DNA of 64,000 nt, from the NCBI GenBank assembly GCA_036345935.2, contig JADWOT020000002.1, forward strand, positions 15,284,913-15,348,912, in the 5' to 3' direction. The translations under genes were made by a program, and so were the position numbers. The notes beneath the pieces are model-generated. The model was not told the origin of the DNA. It made no database searches and worked only from the letters and a program-made list of their open reading frames with translations. The DNA comes from Taenia hydatigena (lineage: Eukaryota; Platyhelminthes; Cestoda; Cyclophyllidea; Taeniidae). Below, in pieces: positions 23,235 to 35,526 of the stretch. The first letter of the stretch is position 1. Every line of letters starts with the position of its first letter.

Positions 23235-25870
23235 AGTCACAAAAGTCCTCACTAAGAGAAGGAACCTGGAGAGTTTAATTTATTATGTGCCCTAAGTTAG
23301 TTTGGGATGCGATACTTGGCATTGACTTCCTTCGTAGCACCAAGGCGGTCTTGAATTTCGCAGAAGGCACATTTGTGAACAAACAGTAAAAGAAAACAAC
23401 CCCAGTCAGATCTCCTCCAAATTAGGGTCAGACGAAATCTGTAGTGCCCTTTTCGAGACTGTGGGCATTCCCATCAACAACTCAGATGAGCTTTGCTCCC
23501 AGATGACGTAGATCACCGATAGCAAGAGAAAGGAGCCGCGCTCATCGCTTAGCAAGTATCCGAACATGTTCTCATGGCAAGGAACGAAACTCGGACGAAC
23601 AATTGTCGTCAAACGCACCACTAGCACCAGCAAATCTAGACTCATTTGGCGACCACCCAGACGCATATCGCCGCCCCTCCTGGAAGAAGTAAACCTTCCG
23701 GTGGAAGAGATGATCAAGGATGAAGTTATAAAACCATCCAACTCACCATGGGTTTCTCCAATCGCACTGGTAAAGAAAAGCAACGGTAGTCTACGGCTGT
23801 GTGTCGATTACCGGAAGTCAAATACCGTAACTAAGACTCTTTTTCACTACCTCATATTAACGAGCACTTGGATTCCCCCCCATGGATCAAAGTGGTTCTC
23901 TACACTGGACTTAAAATCCGGATACCAGCAAGTAGAAGTAGCGGAAAAAGACAGAGAGAAGACGGATTTCATAGTGCTCAACGGGCTTTACGAATCGTAG
24001 GCAATGCCGTTCTGGACTGTATAACTCTGCAGCTACTTTTCGGCGACTGATGCAGACAGTACGAATTAGGCCTTTCCCAAAATTTTGCACAATCTACCTT
24101 GATGACATCATTGTTTTCGGTAGAGACTTTCGCGAGCACAACGCAAATCTTAAGCTAGTGCTAGGTGGTCTGCAGGATGCCATTTTCACGGCATTCAGTC
24201 ACCATCTTGGGACATAGTCTCGTCAGATGGGATACGGTCACTTAAGTGAGAGCATGGCCAACACCAACCAATCAGATGGAAATCCGCAGCTTCCTCAGTT
24301 TGACGAACTACTACAGGCCTTTGATTAAAGGCTTTGCCAAGATCGCCGGTCTCCTGCACAACCTAACCGAGAAGCAGACGAAAAATAATTCCGATCGGGA
24401 GAACAAACATGACGAAGCCTTCGAAGAACTAAAGCAAACGCTCTGCTCCGTTCTGATTCTGGCTTGACCAAACTATGAGACCGACGCACCACCCTTTGTA
24501 CTGGACACGGACGCCAGTGACGTGGCCGTGGGTGGTGTACTTTCGCAAAGAGACAAAGAAGGCAGAGAACACGTCATCGCCTAAGCTAGTGACAGACCCA
24601 ACAAAACAATGAGACAGAGGAGTGCAACAGAACGTGAACTTTTCGCCATCTACACAATGATGCGACACTTCAGGCGCTACCTGATAGCGAGACAGATCAG
24701 AGTGAGAACAGACCATTTGACGCTGACCTGGTTAAAGACGATGAAGGCGATCGACCGTTAGGGTTACACGCTGGTACGAGGAACTGCAACGATATGACTT
24801 TACAGTGAAATACAGAAAAGAAAATAAGAATAGCAACGCAGACGCATTGTCCAGTAGACCTCTCTCAGCAGAAGGGAATAACGGTGTAGTGGGTGCGCTA
24901 TTTTTGAGCGAGCCTACTAAACATCAATGGAGGAAAATGCAGAATACTGGTACTGACACGGCTCTGGTGTAAGAGTAGTTTCTCGCATCCCCGTATAAGC
25001 CTACTGCGGAAGAGACGAACTTGTCTAGAAGACAGTTAGATGGATATGGCAACAGTAGTCCAGACTCTCCCTGGAAGATGAGGTTTCATATTACCAAGAA
25101 GACGCCACGTTTCCCTAAGCGTCTAGTTGTTCCAGGTTCTTTGATACAAACAGTCATTTAAGAGTGGCACGAACAATTGGGTCGTAAAAGCGAGTAAAAG
25201 ATTGTGGAGGCCTTGGGCAAACGATGCTGGCAGCCCTCTCTCCCCAGACGTGGTAGACGTCTGCCGAACCTGCATCGCTTACAGCAGTTTCAAGAAGCCT
25301 CACTCCACAGCGATTGAACCCCTGCAACCCATGTCTCTGGGTCCCTTGGGCGGAGAGTGGGTATAGACATTATAGGTCCTCTGCCACTTACCATGAAGGA
25401 AAACATATATTCTTGTTATGGTTGGCTACTTCACGAAAGTGGCCGAAGTGGAACTCACGAAGTCGCAAGACGCCAAATGTTCGCGTCAATCTCCTTCAAT
25501 CATTGGATCCGTCAGTATGGAGTACCTGAATCAGCCCATAGCGATCAAGGTCCTAATTTCGTAAGCCGACTCTTCACTGAACGATGCAGAACTCCCAGAA
25601 TCGCAAGGACGCGCTCGACGCCTGGGGTTCCGTAGGACAACGGATGGGTAGAAAGAATGAATCCGCATCCTAATAGGACTACTAAAGGCTTTGACCAAGG
25701 GGACATGGCCTGACGATTGAGAGTTGGGCCTAAGATGCGCTCTTCTCGCGTGTAGGTCTACAGTTCACGCATCAGCTAGTGTCTCCCCGTTCAGGATGCT
25801 CATAGGCCGCGAAATGAGCTTCTTCTCCGTAAGGAAGTGGCGGACAGCGGTGCCTTGAAGTGCGTACTAA
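23235..25870 (+). pseudogene. Decayed Ty3/gypsy pol (PR end, RT, RNase H, integrase)
   Basis: Remnant of a Ty3/gypsy (Metaviridae) polyprotein. In order: the protease C-terminus (LGIDFLRSTKAVLNF, ~23,325); reverse transcriptase from ~23,520 with SPIALVKKSNGSLRLCVDYR and LDLKSGYQQ (~23,905); the YLDD catalytic box at 24,095-24,106; the RT thumb (FLSLTNYYRPLIKGFA, ~24,290); RNase H with LDTDASDVAVGG (~24,500); remains of the HHCC zinc knot (~25,165-25,285); and the integrase core with GIDIIGPLP (~25,360), SDQGPNF (~25,540) and GWVERMN (~25,645). Numerous in-frame stops and frameshifts, the first strong break at ~23,998, make it non-functional. No LTRs or gag are visible around it. The region around 23,235-23,780 is closely similar to 35,000-35,526, so both pieces belong to one family. 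Confidence 0.9.
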
Positions 25871-28800
25871 ATCTAAAAGGAAGGTTAAAAAGACGCTTAA
25901 TTTTGCCTAGCGGCACCCGCAAATGACTCATGGCAGACAAGAAAAATAATTTAGAATTTCCAGTTCTTGAACATCAACAATTACGTCAAACCTGAGAAGC
26001 GCAATAATGTATTATTCACAAACCAAATTTTTTTTAATTCAATTTTGGAGGTTTTGTTTTACATTGTGGATTAATATTCACTGGAACTCAAGTTCAAGGA
26101 TGGCAGGCGCGGGTTGCAGCTTCGTGTGTCATCTGTTAGTACTTGCAAATCCGTAGCCAGCAGCAGTGAGTGCGTATTTATTTTTTAACACTGGTTATTA
26201 ATCCATGTCTCGTTTCCCTCCCATTATGAGTCTTCTAAGTTGAAGTTATGTAACATGTGTTTCTGGCTGAATGTTGTGGATTGGACTTAGTGGCTGTGCA
26301 CTTATTTTTGTGCGTGATGTAAATTAAGGTTTGCACCTCCTTTTGGGTAGTGGATTTAATGCATAAGACAGCTGATTTTGTCAGTGTGAAATCTGTGTGA
26401 CATTTTTGGGCATTAAGGAGTACGATGAATGCCTTCTCTACTATTTTGACCTGGTGATTTGGACCAAGTGATTAATTGTGCCGCTTTCCTATTTCGTTGG
26501 ATTACTTGTTTGTCGGAAATAAGTCGCAACTGTGGTAATTTTGGAAAGTCTGTGCCTGAGCATAGAGATAACAACTCATTAGTAGTTATGTAGTGTACGG
26601 GTAGCTTGTGAATGAAATACCTAGATTTGGAAATGCGGCTGTTCTGGCACTCCTTGGCCCACTCTATACTTTTGGCCTTGGTAGTTTTTGGCGCTATCTA
26701 TGGTTGTCGATCTGCTACATTCACTTATGATTTGCTCGCCTAAGGTTAGATTCGCGCCAAGTACCGCCGGATGCAAAAAAATGGTTCATGTGCCACGAGG
26801 TTTGGTGGAGGTAGCTTATTTTTGAGATGAACCTAACATGCTAACAAATAGAGGATTTTTGACTGCCATAGCCCAGTTTCAAGCGTGACCACGCCGGTAC
26901 CACTTACCTTGAGTTGGACACTGTGCTGGACCAGGCAGGTAGGACAATAGTGTCTCGCAGTCTTGCTTAGCATGCCGTTATAGGGTGTTGAGGATTGTCG
27001 CAGATCTCTGATGTTGTTTAATTTCATTTGTCTTCAGTAGATTAAAGGAGCTGCCTATTCAGGAAAGATAAACGTCCACACTTATGCCAGTGTATTAGGA
27101 TATGCACAAATTTTTTGTATTGGAACAGGACCATCATACGCGCTTGGTGTTGAAAGGCTTTGGGCAGCTGTGAGAGCGTTAGAACCGCATCTTTCGATCC
27201 TGGCGCAAAATTAGTGAGGCCTGAAGCTCTGTCTTGAAGGAAAGGGTTGGATTATTTTGTTTTGAGTGAGTTACTGAGCCTTTTTGACGACGCTGAATGA
27301 AATTCATGTCAATCATCGTGCCAAAATACGTAAGTGGAAAAGTGAGTCGTTACTTTCCTGCAGCCGAGTCAACGTTGGGACCATTGTTATTGGTGTCGTT
27401 CATAATTTACCCTACATCATCCCGTTTGCATTGCCGTGATGCGCATCGAGGACTTTGCACAATGGTGCTCTTTGAGTACAAAGCTGGTTTTTATCAGGCA
27501 AGCTTGTAAGAACTTAGTGAATGTGGGAAGTTAGTGGGATAGAAACCCAATGGACGCTCTCGTGTCATTTGTGTTGTGGGTTAAACACGGTAAAGTAGGA
27601 GTGAGTGAGTGAGGAGTTGAAATGGAATGATTGCCCAGTTGGTTCGTTTTATTTTGGACGGGCTGGTCTCATCCCTATCATGCCAATTGTCGACCCCACT
27701 TGTGGGTTACTTTTGACCAAGTAACGAAGTGAATTTAGGTCAAGGCGAATGACGAAGTCGACCGTAATTGCGTTGACTTGAGTGGGTCCAGATGTTCGCT
27801 TACGTCAATTATCCAAACATTTGCTTGGCAGGTGCTGAAGTAGAGTGTAGAATTTCCGGTATATCTGGGCTTCAGGTGTAATTGAGTAGAGCTATCTGTG
27901 TAGTTGTGTTCATGGTTAGGATTAATGCAAGAGATGGGGTTTCTTATGGTCAGCCTGAAAGAATGCTTGCTTCACGTTCACTTGTACGGCTGCTTTATCC
28001 TCGATCGGATTCGTACGTGCTGGAGGCAAAAGAGAGCGCATTAAAGACAAGTGTTCTGATTGAGAGAATCGTGTGGGAGAGAAGTGTTTGCAATTAATCT
28101 GAGAAAAGGTTAATTGAGACATCCACTTGTGCGCCTTCGAATGCGTTCTGCTCACATACGACTTAAATGGTTGTGAATTCGAGTATTTTGTGACCATTTC
28201 CTGAGGCCATTTGAGAGTTAACCGTCAGTCCACTTTTTCACCTCTGTCCGAATCAAGTGAGTAGTTATTTTTGCGTGATCTGAGAACCAAACTGTCGAGT
28301 CGCTCATTATTTGAGAACAACGCTATCCGCTAAAATGGTTGTGCAATACGCTATTGTATTATCCCCGAATAAGCAATTTTTTACTGTGCAGGCCAGCGTA
28401 AATAATTCACGCGCTCGATGGATTAGTTTGTGAAACTAACGGGTGGAAGGGTAGGGCGGCTTGCGATGTGACACAATCATGGCTAGTCCATGGAAGCTGC
28501 ATTATTTTTTTCACTTGCTCGCAGATTTGAATCTTTTCATTGACAAAACCGACTTTTGGGCAACGAAGCGCCTACTGAAAATAAGCGGTCACAAAGGGAA
28601 GATTGGACGTTCTGAAGGCAAACAGGGTGCACACTCCTCTCGAAGACTAATTTTTGTATCTAAATCTTGAAGTTTTGGAACGTGTTTTGCAATCCGAAAC
28701 ACTGGGTGCTTGAGCGATAAAAGTGATAGAAATAATCGCAGATTGGGACACTCCACAACATCTTCCATAGAATACGCAATATTTTGAGGAAAATGGTGAG

Positions 28801-29490
28801 TTTGCTTACTGTTTAAGCCTTATATACGCGTGACAGTACATCGGGACAGGGAGTGAACACAAGTGGTAGTCAAAAGTGGGAGCATGAAACGGTTGTATCT
28901 GAGATGAGTGACTTAACTGTTGCTTAATGTGTATTAGGCCTACAGCTAGAAGCACATTGTCAAGGAGGTGTGAGTAGATCCGAAACGAGAAGAGAGTTAG
29001 GACTTTTGATGAGTTCTTGTTGTGTTGCCGCTTTGATTCATGCAATAGACAAATAAGGCATATCTATGCAGCTGATGGTAGGATTCGTTTTAATTCAACC
29101 CTTCATCACAGTGTCGCATCCTACCTGCTTCAAAAACATTTTGCAGCTCGTTATTTCGTTTACACAATGTTTCCTTGCGTGGTAGATAAGCCCAATCGTT
29201 TTCGCAACAAGTGGCAAACCTATGACGCAATGACCGCCAGGGGAATGGTTTGCTGTCACATGAAGCAGTTGTCTATAATTAATGAGATGCAACAGCACTG
29301 ATGTCATCGTTGGCACAAGTTGACGTAGCGCAGATTGTGATGTTGAATTATTGTTTGCCTCATAGTTATACGAGGAAGAAGTGTGCAGACGCCGTGGGCA
29401 CGTGACTTTGAAACTGGACGATACGGAGAGAACCGATGTGCTAGCCTCAAGGTGTGACTTCTTGGATCGCTTATGCTAGCACCTTTCAAC
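25871..29490. other. No supported gene
   Basis: About 3.6 kb of AT-leaning sequence with scattered 60-95-codon frames on both strands and no convincing splice pairs or domains. It forms the 5' flank of the F-box gene, and a promoter would be expected near its end, but no TATA-like or initiator site stands out. Confidence 0.5.
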
Positions 29491-29491
29491 A

Positions 29492-30581
29492 ATGGTGAGT
29501 TGCGGTAGCCGTCAATTGTTTGCCGCATATCTCCATTGTCATTTCTTGCATTGAACTCGTATATTTGTTTAGTTGTTTGTCTCGTACCAAATTTTGCTAA
29601 TGCCATTTCCATTCCCAGTCATGATTGTGCACTTTTTTGATGCTTCAGGCAGAAGATAGTTCGCAGCGTAAAATCACCGATCTTCGACCTGAATTAGCGT
29701 TGCGAATTTGTGGATTTCTTGATGTGCCGGATTTGGTGAATGTATGCGAGAGCATTCCAGGCTGGAGGTGGACCCTCTCAACATGTCCATTCCCCACCCT
29801 CATATATGATCACATTAACCGGTGGAGTTGGTTAGACAAACGTCTTTGCCATCTACTCTTCCCACAGTCCTCACCTACCTCTTTTCAAAACGCTTCTGAA
29901 GCCATTCGATATCAGAAGGAGCAAAGTGACTCTTACGAGCGTTTCATGTCGGCGCCTGCTCGTGGCAAAGCCCCAAGAACTGCACACTTTAGCATTTTGC
30001 CAGACCATAATGTAAGAGCGATGTCGGAGGGGGAATTTGCACTGCGGATGGAAGCATCCAGCATCCCACTATTCGGTTACCTTTCGATGATCAAGTACCG
30101 ATCTCACACGCGCATTGTCGGTATGCATGGCTGCATTTTTTCTGTTCACTCGGCTGCAAGAGGTAAGAGTTTTATTTTTAGAGAGGCAACATTTGCAGGA
30201 GAACGAGATGGACATGACTGCTGTGACTGCATAATCTATTTGGCGGATGCTTCGCGCCTCCTGAGGGATGATTTTGCATCCACCTTGGAATCTCTTGCAC
30301 CTCATCAAACATTGTCGATTGCGGTGATTATAAATGCGGAGGAAGATGAGTCAAGTGAGATGGATAGTCTGGCGCGATTCATTCAGAGCCTTGGTGGCTT
30401 GGACGGCTCTGCGCTGGCTACTGTGCAGACGAATTGGCGATTGTGGTGCATTAAGCGCCATGGAGGGAACTTTACCAACTGGTTAGATTTGTTGGAATGG
30501 AGCTTTTACGACGTGATGGGCAAAAGACTTGAGAGTGGTCAGAAGCACGATTGCGTGGCAGGCGAGAGACAAATTGGGTGA
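29492..30581 (+). CDS. FBXO4: F-box protein, FBXO4-like
   Basis: Predicted substrate-recognition subunit of an SCF (Skp1-Cullin-F-box) ubiquitin ligase. The N-terminal F-box lies at about residues 7-50, with key segment PELALRICGFLDVPDLVNVC and the following Trp residues. The C-terminal half resembles the atypical small-GTPase-like domain of FBXO4: ASSIPLFGYL, then CDCIIYLADA, and a final WCIKRHGGNFTNWLDLLEW. The open frame runs 29,649-30,581. I place the start in a separate exon because ATG|GTGAGT at 29,492-29,497 and an acceptor ending CTTCAG at 29,648 join in phase 0 to give M-AEDSSQRK. A second intron is likely at 30,163-30,198: GTAAGA to TTTGCAG, exactly 36 nt and in frame. Spliced length is 299 residues, or 311 if the 36 nt is retained; vertebrate FBXO4 is longer (~387). 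Family assignment rests on remembered similarity, not a search. Confidence 0.6.
29495..29648 (+). other. Intron 1 of the F-box gene
   Basis: 154 nt. The donor GTGAGT follows the initiator ATG directly, and the acceptor is TTTTTTGATGCTTCAG. The upstream exon therefore contributes only the start Met. Confidence 0.5.
30163..30198 (+). other. Probable 36-nt intron in the F-box gene
   Basis: AGAG|GTAAGAG ... ACATTTGCAG|GAG. Length is 36 nt, a multiple of three with no stop, so retention would add 12 residues (KSFIFREATFAG). Removal brings the FBXO4-like blocks into better register. Very short introns of about this size are known in tapeworms. Confidence 0.5.
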
Positions 30582-31308
30582 TTGTATTCTTTGTGTGTTT
30601 AACGTAGATTATGTCTTTGTTTGTTTTCATTGCTTATTTTGTTGGGTAACTGAGCTGAGAGTGGTGTGAGTGGGGCATGGAATGACCTGTTTGGAATGCA
30701 TTGTGGTCGTTGAGTTGCTACGCTGCTTTTGCTGGGTGGTTGGATGAGTAAGGGCAGACCTTTGTAGTACTGCGCTAAATGCTGTGGTGACAGAGGGTGC
30801 ATCGGGTCGGTAAATGAATGAAGAGATGAATCAGCTAAGCTGAAACAACTTGGAACATTACATTTGGGGAAGCCCTCTAAAATGCTCTTATTTTTTGTCA
30901 CTTCGGAGCCCGAGACTGTAGGAAGAGAATGAGAATTAGGAAGATGACAACCACAAACATGCTATTGTTCCATCGAAAGTGGAATTATTGTGCAGTTTAG
31001 TTAGGACCGTCGAGAGGGAACCGCGCAATCGCCTCATTGCAGACTGGCCTTGTCGTGGATTTGCATTGGTACTTTCCGCAAGTTATGGGAAGAGGGAGGA
31101 GCTCAGCACCGTTTGCCAGGTTTTCTTCCTACAATGTCGATCTAAGGAACTGTATTTTAAAGTGTGGAATCATAAAAGGTCACATGGAAAGGAGCATCAC
31201 AGGAGGAAGGTGTGTTTCTTTTTGATGAATTTTCGACCACCTCCATGCCTTAGTTGCTGAGCCTCACAGGAAACCACTTAGGCAAGCACTGCAGGGATGA
31301 GAAGAATA
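30582..31308. other. No gene seen downstream of the F-box gene
   Basis: 3' flank. No canonical AATAAA is evident within the first 200 bases after the stop. Only short open frames occur. Confidence 0.5.
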
Positions 31309-33982
31309 TGCCACGATCCAAAGTGAGGTTCAACTATTTGGAACTATTTGGAAGGGAGGAAAGAAGTAAGATGGAGGCAGTCCAGTGAACCCAGCAACAA
31401 ACACTTCGTGCTAACATCTGTCAGCATTGTTGGAGGTGGTGGTCGTACAAGGTCTCATTAGTGCCACTCCCATCGCTTCCATTTTCACCTACCTAAATGC
31501 ACCAGTGCAGACGCCCACACTGCATTAGTTTGAACTATGCAGTCGACTTTTAATTTGACAATGAAGCTTGCATCCACCCTTCACAGGCATCCAATTGATG
31601 GACGCCGAGAGGAACGAACCAGTATTTACAACGTTTACTTTAGTCCAGCTTTCTTTCCGATGGGAGAAATAGCACATCTGACTGTGCTGACATCACTTGT
31701 CGAATCGTGGAGTCGGTTCTCTATCCCTTGTGATGGAATGTGGTTTTCTCGTGCTCTGCATGAATATTATCGAAGTACTACAAAGTAAAATGTTTGTAGT
31801 GCGCCATCTATCAGGAGGGCAGCTTTGTGTGGGTGTGGATGTGCCTGATCGGAGTTTGTCAAGGCTCATTCTTACTGCTTGCACAAAATATTGGCAAAAT
31901 AACAGGTGGCACTAGGCGCGAATTTTGCAGCGTATTTTGTTTATCTACGGTCGTGAGAAGTGGAGCATATTAGTAATCTAAGCGCGCATTACAAAATCAT
32001 CCACAAAATTGTGAAATTGTTACAGCATTCCGTAAGCTGCTGCGTCAAGTCCAGCATGCAGCATATAGATTAGAATCCGTGGAAGGCATTGCAATGCATT
32101 AGCAGTTAAATTAAATCCGCCTTTGATTGCGCACAGCACTTAGTCGCCACGGCTTAGCCTTCAGGTCACGCAAGTAGCCTCTTAGTCCACCTAAACGCTG
32201 GTGACGCATTTGCCGCAATACAACCATGTGACCTCCCTGCGACTACGGGACTACCTTTTGGTGCTAGTTGCAAGCCGACCTTATCCTAAAAGACAGCTAC
32301 TGAAATGTCTAATGTTGAATGCCAAATCTTAACCAGAGATCAGGGAGGCATCTGACCCTGAAGGGTGAATCTGTTGTTGACGTCTATTCTTCATCAATGA
32401 CCACATTTCCGCGTTTGGCAGGATTGCTGTTTACAAAAGGAAAACGGCATAACGCTGATGTGTATAGTCCGTCCATCAGTGGAGACGTCAACCGAGTGAT
32501 TGCTTGACATCTCCTCCATCTCCTCATTGCCTCTACACAACATAGCTAGGTAGTATGGCTGGACAACACGGAAGTTGGAGCAAGCTGGTTAGGATGAACA
32601 GACGCAAAACGTTACCTACAAGAGACAATTTGGACCTCGCCTTTATTCACATGACCCTACTTTTAAGCCACTATGCCCTCCGACCATGCCACAAAGTGGA
32701 ATCAGAGATGACTTAATGAAATTGGGTTGTCGAAAGAACCCTGACTATTAGTTGCAGAAAATGCTGGATTAAAGAGCATTAAGGATCCCCGAAAACGAAG
32801 TCAATGCATGACGCTGTCACTTGGGCCAGTGTCACATTCGCAAGGAGGAAAGTACGTCGGTGGTGCTTACGTCTGAGGCACAAATGCACATTCGTGTTGA
32901 CGCTGCTCCGTCCAAGACAATTAATCGGTACGCTTGAGACTACCGACTGTGCTGATTGTGGTGGGTCAAAAGGAGTTCGTGTGTTGGCATGATATGAAAG
33001 CGCTCTGATAATCCGTGCACCATCCCAGGCTTACAGCGGTTCGAAAGTTAGTAATGACTCAGTCTCGGCTGACCTCACTGTGTTACGTGTTCACACACTA
33101 AACTAAAGGCTCACCATGAGTGCGGTGTCCTGAACGTGGAGTTTATGGGGGCCAAACCCACCCGCCGGCTGCAGATCTCTGCAGACCCCCACGGACAGGT
33201 AGACTATCATTGTGATTATTTTTATCTAATTCATGAAACCTCGAATTATAGGAAATCGCAGAAGAGGAGGATGATTTGTTGGGTGTACGGTCTGCCGTGT
33301 CATCAGCAGCAATGAGAGAGGTTAACGTCAAGCAAACAATCATTCAGATCTAACTATCTTAAAGGAATGGCATTTTCGCACATAATAAACGATGAATACA
33401 TGTCTCTTCAAAAAGGACCTAGACATTCAAAACCTAAGTGCTAACAGTAAGCACAAGAATCTGCCTATCGATGAATGCTGTACCTATCATAAGATATTAT
33501 GGAGGGGCGTGCCCAAAATTTGGTTACTCTCATCATCTAAATAACTATGCTTGACACGCGAAAATGATTGAAACTACTAGCGTGACCCAGAGACCAGCCC
33601 ATCGACGAAGGTGGAAACACCATCCAAGTGACCGCAGACGAGGCTCAGAGCTGGACAGGCAACAAACGCAAGATTGCTTATGCTGAGTACTTTTATTGCC
33701 AAGTTAAATTGTAGCCACACTGTATTTGGGTTGAATATAAGTAACTAGCCGAGTCCTTCATTGTCCACAGCTGAGTGTATGCTAGATACTACACGCATTA
33801 TTCGCATAGGCTACGTTTGCAGGGATTTCCTCATTTGTCTCTCCGCCTCCGCGCCCATGCCTAATACGAGAAGGTTGAATGTTCTGAGGCACATTTATTG
33901 CCTTACACAAAAAGATGGACCAATGACGAGTTGATAAAAGGTTGCACGATGGCCATTGTCGACGTCGGGAGATTCGCGTTGT
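31309..33982 (+). repeat. Long direct repeat, left copy
   Basis: Starts TGCCACGATCCAAAGTGAGG and ends GGGAGATTCGCGTTGT. It matches 35,527-37,837 along its length at roughly 90% identity by eye, except for about 400 bases at ~32,466-32,868 that are absent from the right copy. The two copies flank a gypsy gag-pro-RT fragment, so they may be old LTRs. Against this, the end is not a canonical CA and no primer-binding site follows directly. Confidence 0.75.
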
Positions 33983-35526
33983 AATACTTATATTCTTTAA
34001 ATGTGCTTTGTAGGCCAGAGGCGGGGAAACAATTTGAATCTGGTGGCGGACCGGAGCGGCGACTCGCAAGAGCGTGATCCATTCCCGCCCTAAATTCTCG
34101 TACTAGGCCTCGCTGTACAATTTCTCTTCCATAATAAAGATGTCGAAGCATGTTCCGACTTCTAGTATCAAGGGCTACCAGAAGAAAGAAAAGGAGCCCT
34201 TTGCACTGGTGGCAGCGTTGGCGGACCTTCACCGTTTCAAAAAAGGAATGAATTTCGGGGATTGGATGAAAACCGTTAGGTTTATCATCCACTTGTACCC
34301 TCCGCGGCAGAGGATTCCGCTGATCCTGCACGCTCTCCCGCAAGAACTTTTCTCCGCAGCGGTTGATGCCGGAGTCTCACCTGACTCCGATCTCGACCAG
34401 TGCTGCGAGACACTGGCCCAGCCCGTTATTAACCAGCGAGAGAAGTCGCTAGCTAGGGCGTTCTTTCTCCGCGACCAAAATACAGGCGAAAACGACGAGG
34501 AATACGCGGGAGTTCCGCAAATCTTCGCCGAACGGGCTTTCAGAGGCTGCCCACCTAACAAGCCGGAGTCCGACCTCCGTCCATCGCAGCTAAACTCCAG
34601 GCCATGAAGACCAGCGATGTCAGCCAGCTGGTCGATGCAGCAACTAGGAAACGTCAGGAACTTCTCCTGACTCCGCCGTCCCACATGTCCCACCGCCGGC
34701 CGAATTCCACACGTCCGCGGTGGACTCCTCCACCCCGTATCACAAAAGCAGGTGAGCAGCACTATTACTTATCCTGCTTATCCTCCCATGGTTCTCTCCC
34801 ATTTATGCGAGTCTCTGGCAAGCTAGAGGGACGCCTCTGCAGTTTCCTCCTTGACTCAGGCACGGCCAAGTCATTAGTGCATCCTCAAGCGTTCCCAGAT
34901 CTCCACAATAAGTTTCGCACGGGTCCTCCCTTCGCGAAACCTCTCAGCAGAAGGGAGAAAGATGAAAGTAAAAGGAGAGACGTTGCTAAAAGTGTCACTG
35001 GGAAAAGAAACTTGAAAAGTCTAATTTATTATGTGCCCCAAGTTAGTTTGAGACGCGATACTCGATGTTGACTTCCTTCGTAACACCAAGACGGTCCTGA
35101 ATTTCGCAGAAGGGACATTCGTGACCCCGCGGCATAAGAAAACTACCCCAGCCAGATCTCCGCCCAAAAAGGACGCAGACGCAATCTGTAGCACCCTCTT
35201 CAAAGCTGCGGCCATCCCGATCAACAACTTGGATGAGCTTTGCTCCCAGTTAACGCAGATCACCGATAGCGAGAGAAAGGAGCTACGCTCATTGCTTAGC
35301 AAGTATCCGAGCACGTTCTCATGGCAGGGAGCAAAACTCGGGCGAACAAGCATTATTAAACACACTATTGACACCGGCGAGGCTAGGCCCATTTGGCAAC
35401 CACCCAGACGTATACCTCCGCCCCTCCAGGACTAAGCGAACCGTCTGGTGGAAGAAATGATCGAGGATGAAGTTATAAAACCATCCAAGTTACCATGGGC
35501 TTCTCCAATCGCATTGGTGAAGAAAA
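33983..35526 (+). pseudogene. Truncated Ty3/gypsy gag-protease-RT fragment
   Basis: A 155-codon gag-like frame opens at 34,140 just after AATAAAG. It has capsid-like FKKGMNFGDWMKTVRFII and LILHALPQELFSAAVDAG. A second frame (34,604-35,071) carries the aspartic-protease active site LLDSGTAKSLVHP, with the catalytic Asp codon at 34,853. After a frame break near 35,070 the protease tail (VDFLRNTKTVLNFAEGTF) and RT N-terminus (FSWQGAKLGRT, then EVIKPSKLPWASPIALVKK) follow, with an in-frame stop at ~35,433. The sequence stops abruptly at 35,526, where the right direct repeat begins. RT catalytic core, RNase H and integrase are missing. The overlap with the relic at 23.3 kb is very close, so it is the same family and non-functional. 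Confidence 0.85.

Noticed and set aside
30979..31260. 93-codon plus ORF downstream of the F-box gene
   Set aside because: No recognisable domain and two frames open; nothing to support a gene.
34200..34216. TGGTGGCAGCG inside the gag-like frame, resembling the tRNA-Leu primer-binding site
   Set aside because: It lies within an open coding frame (LVAALADL) 60 bases past the start codon, so the match is coincidental there.
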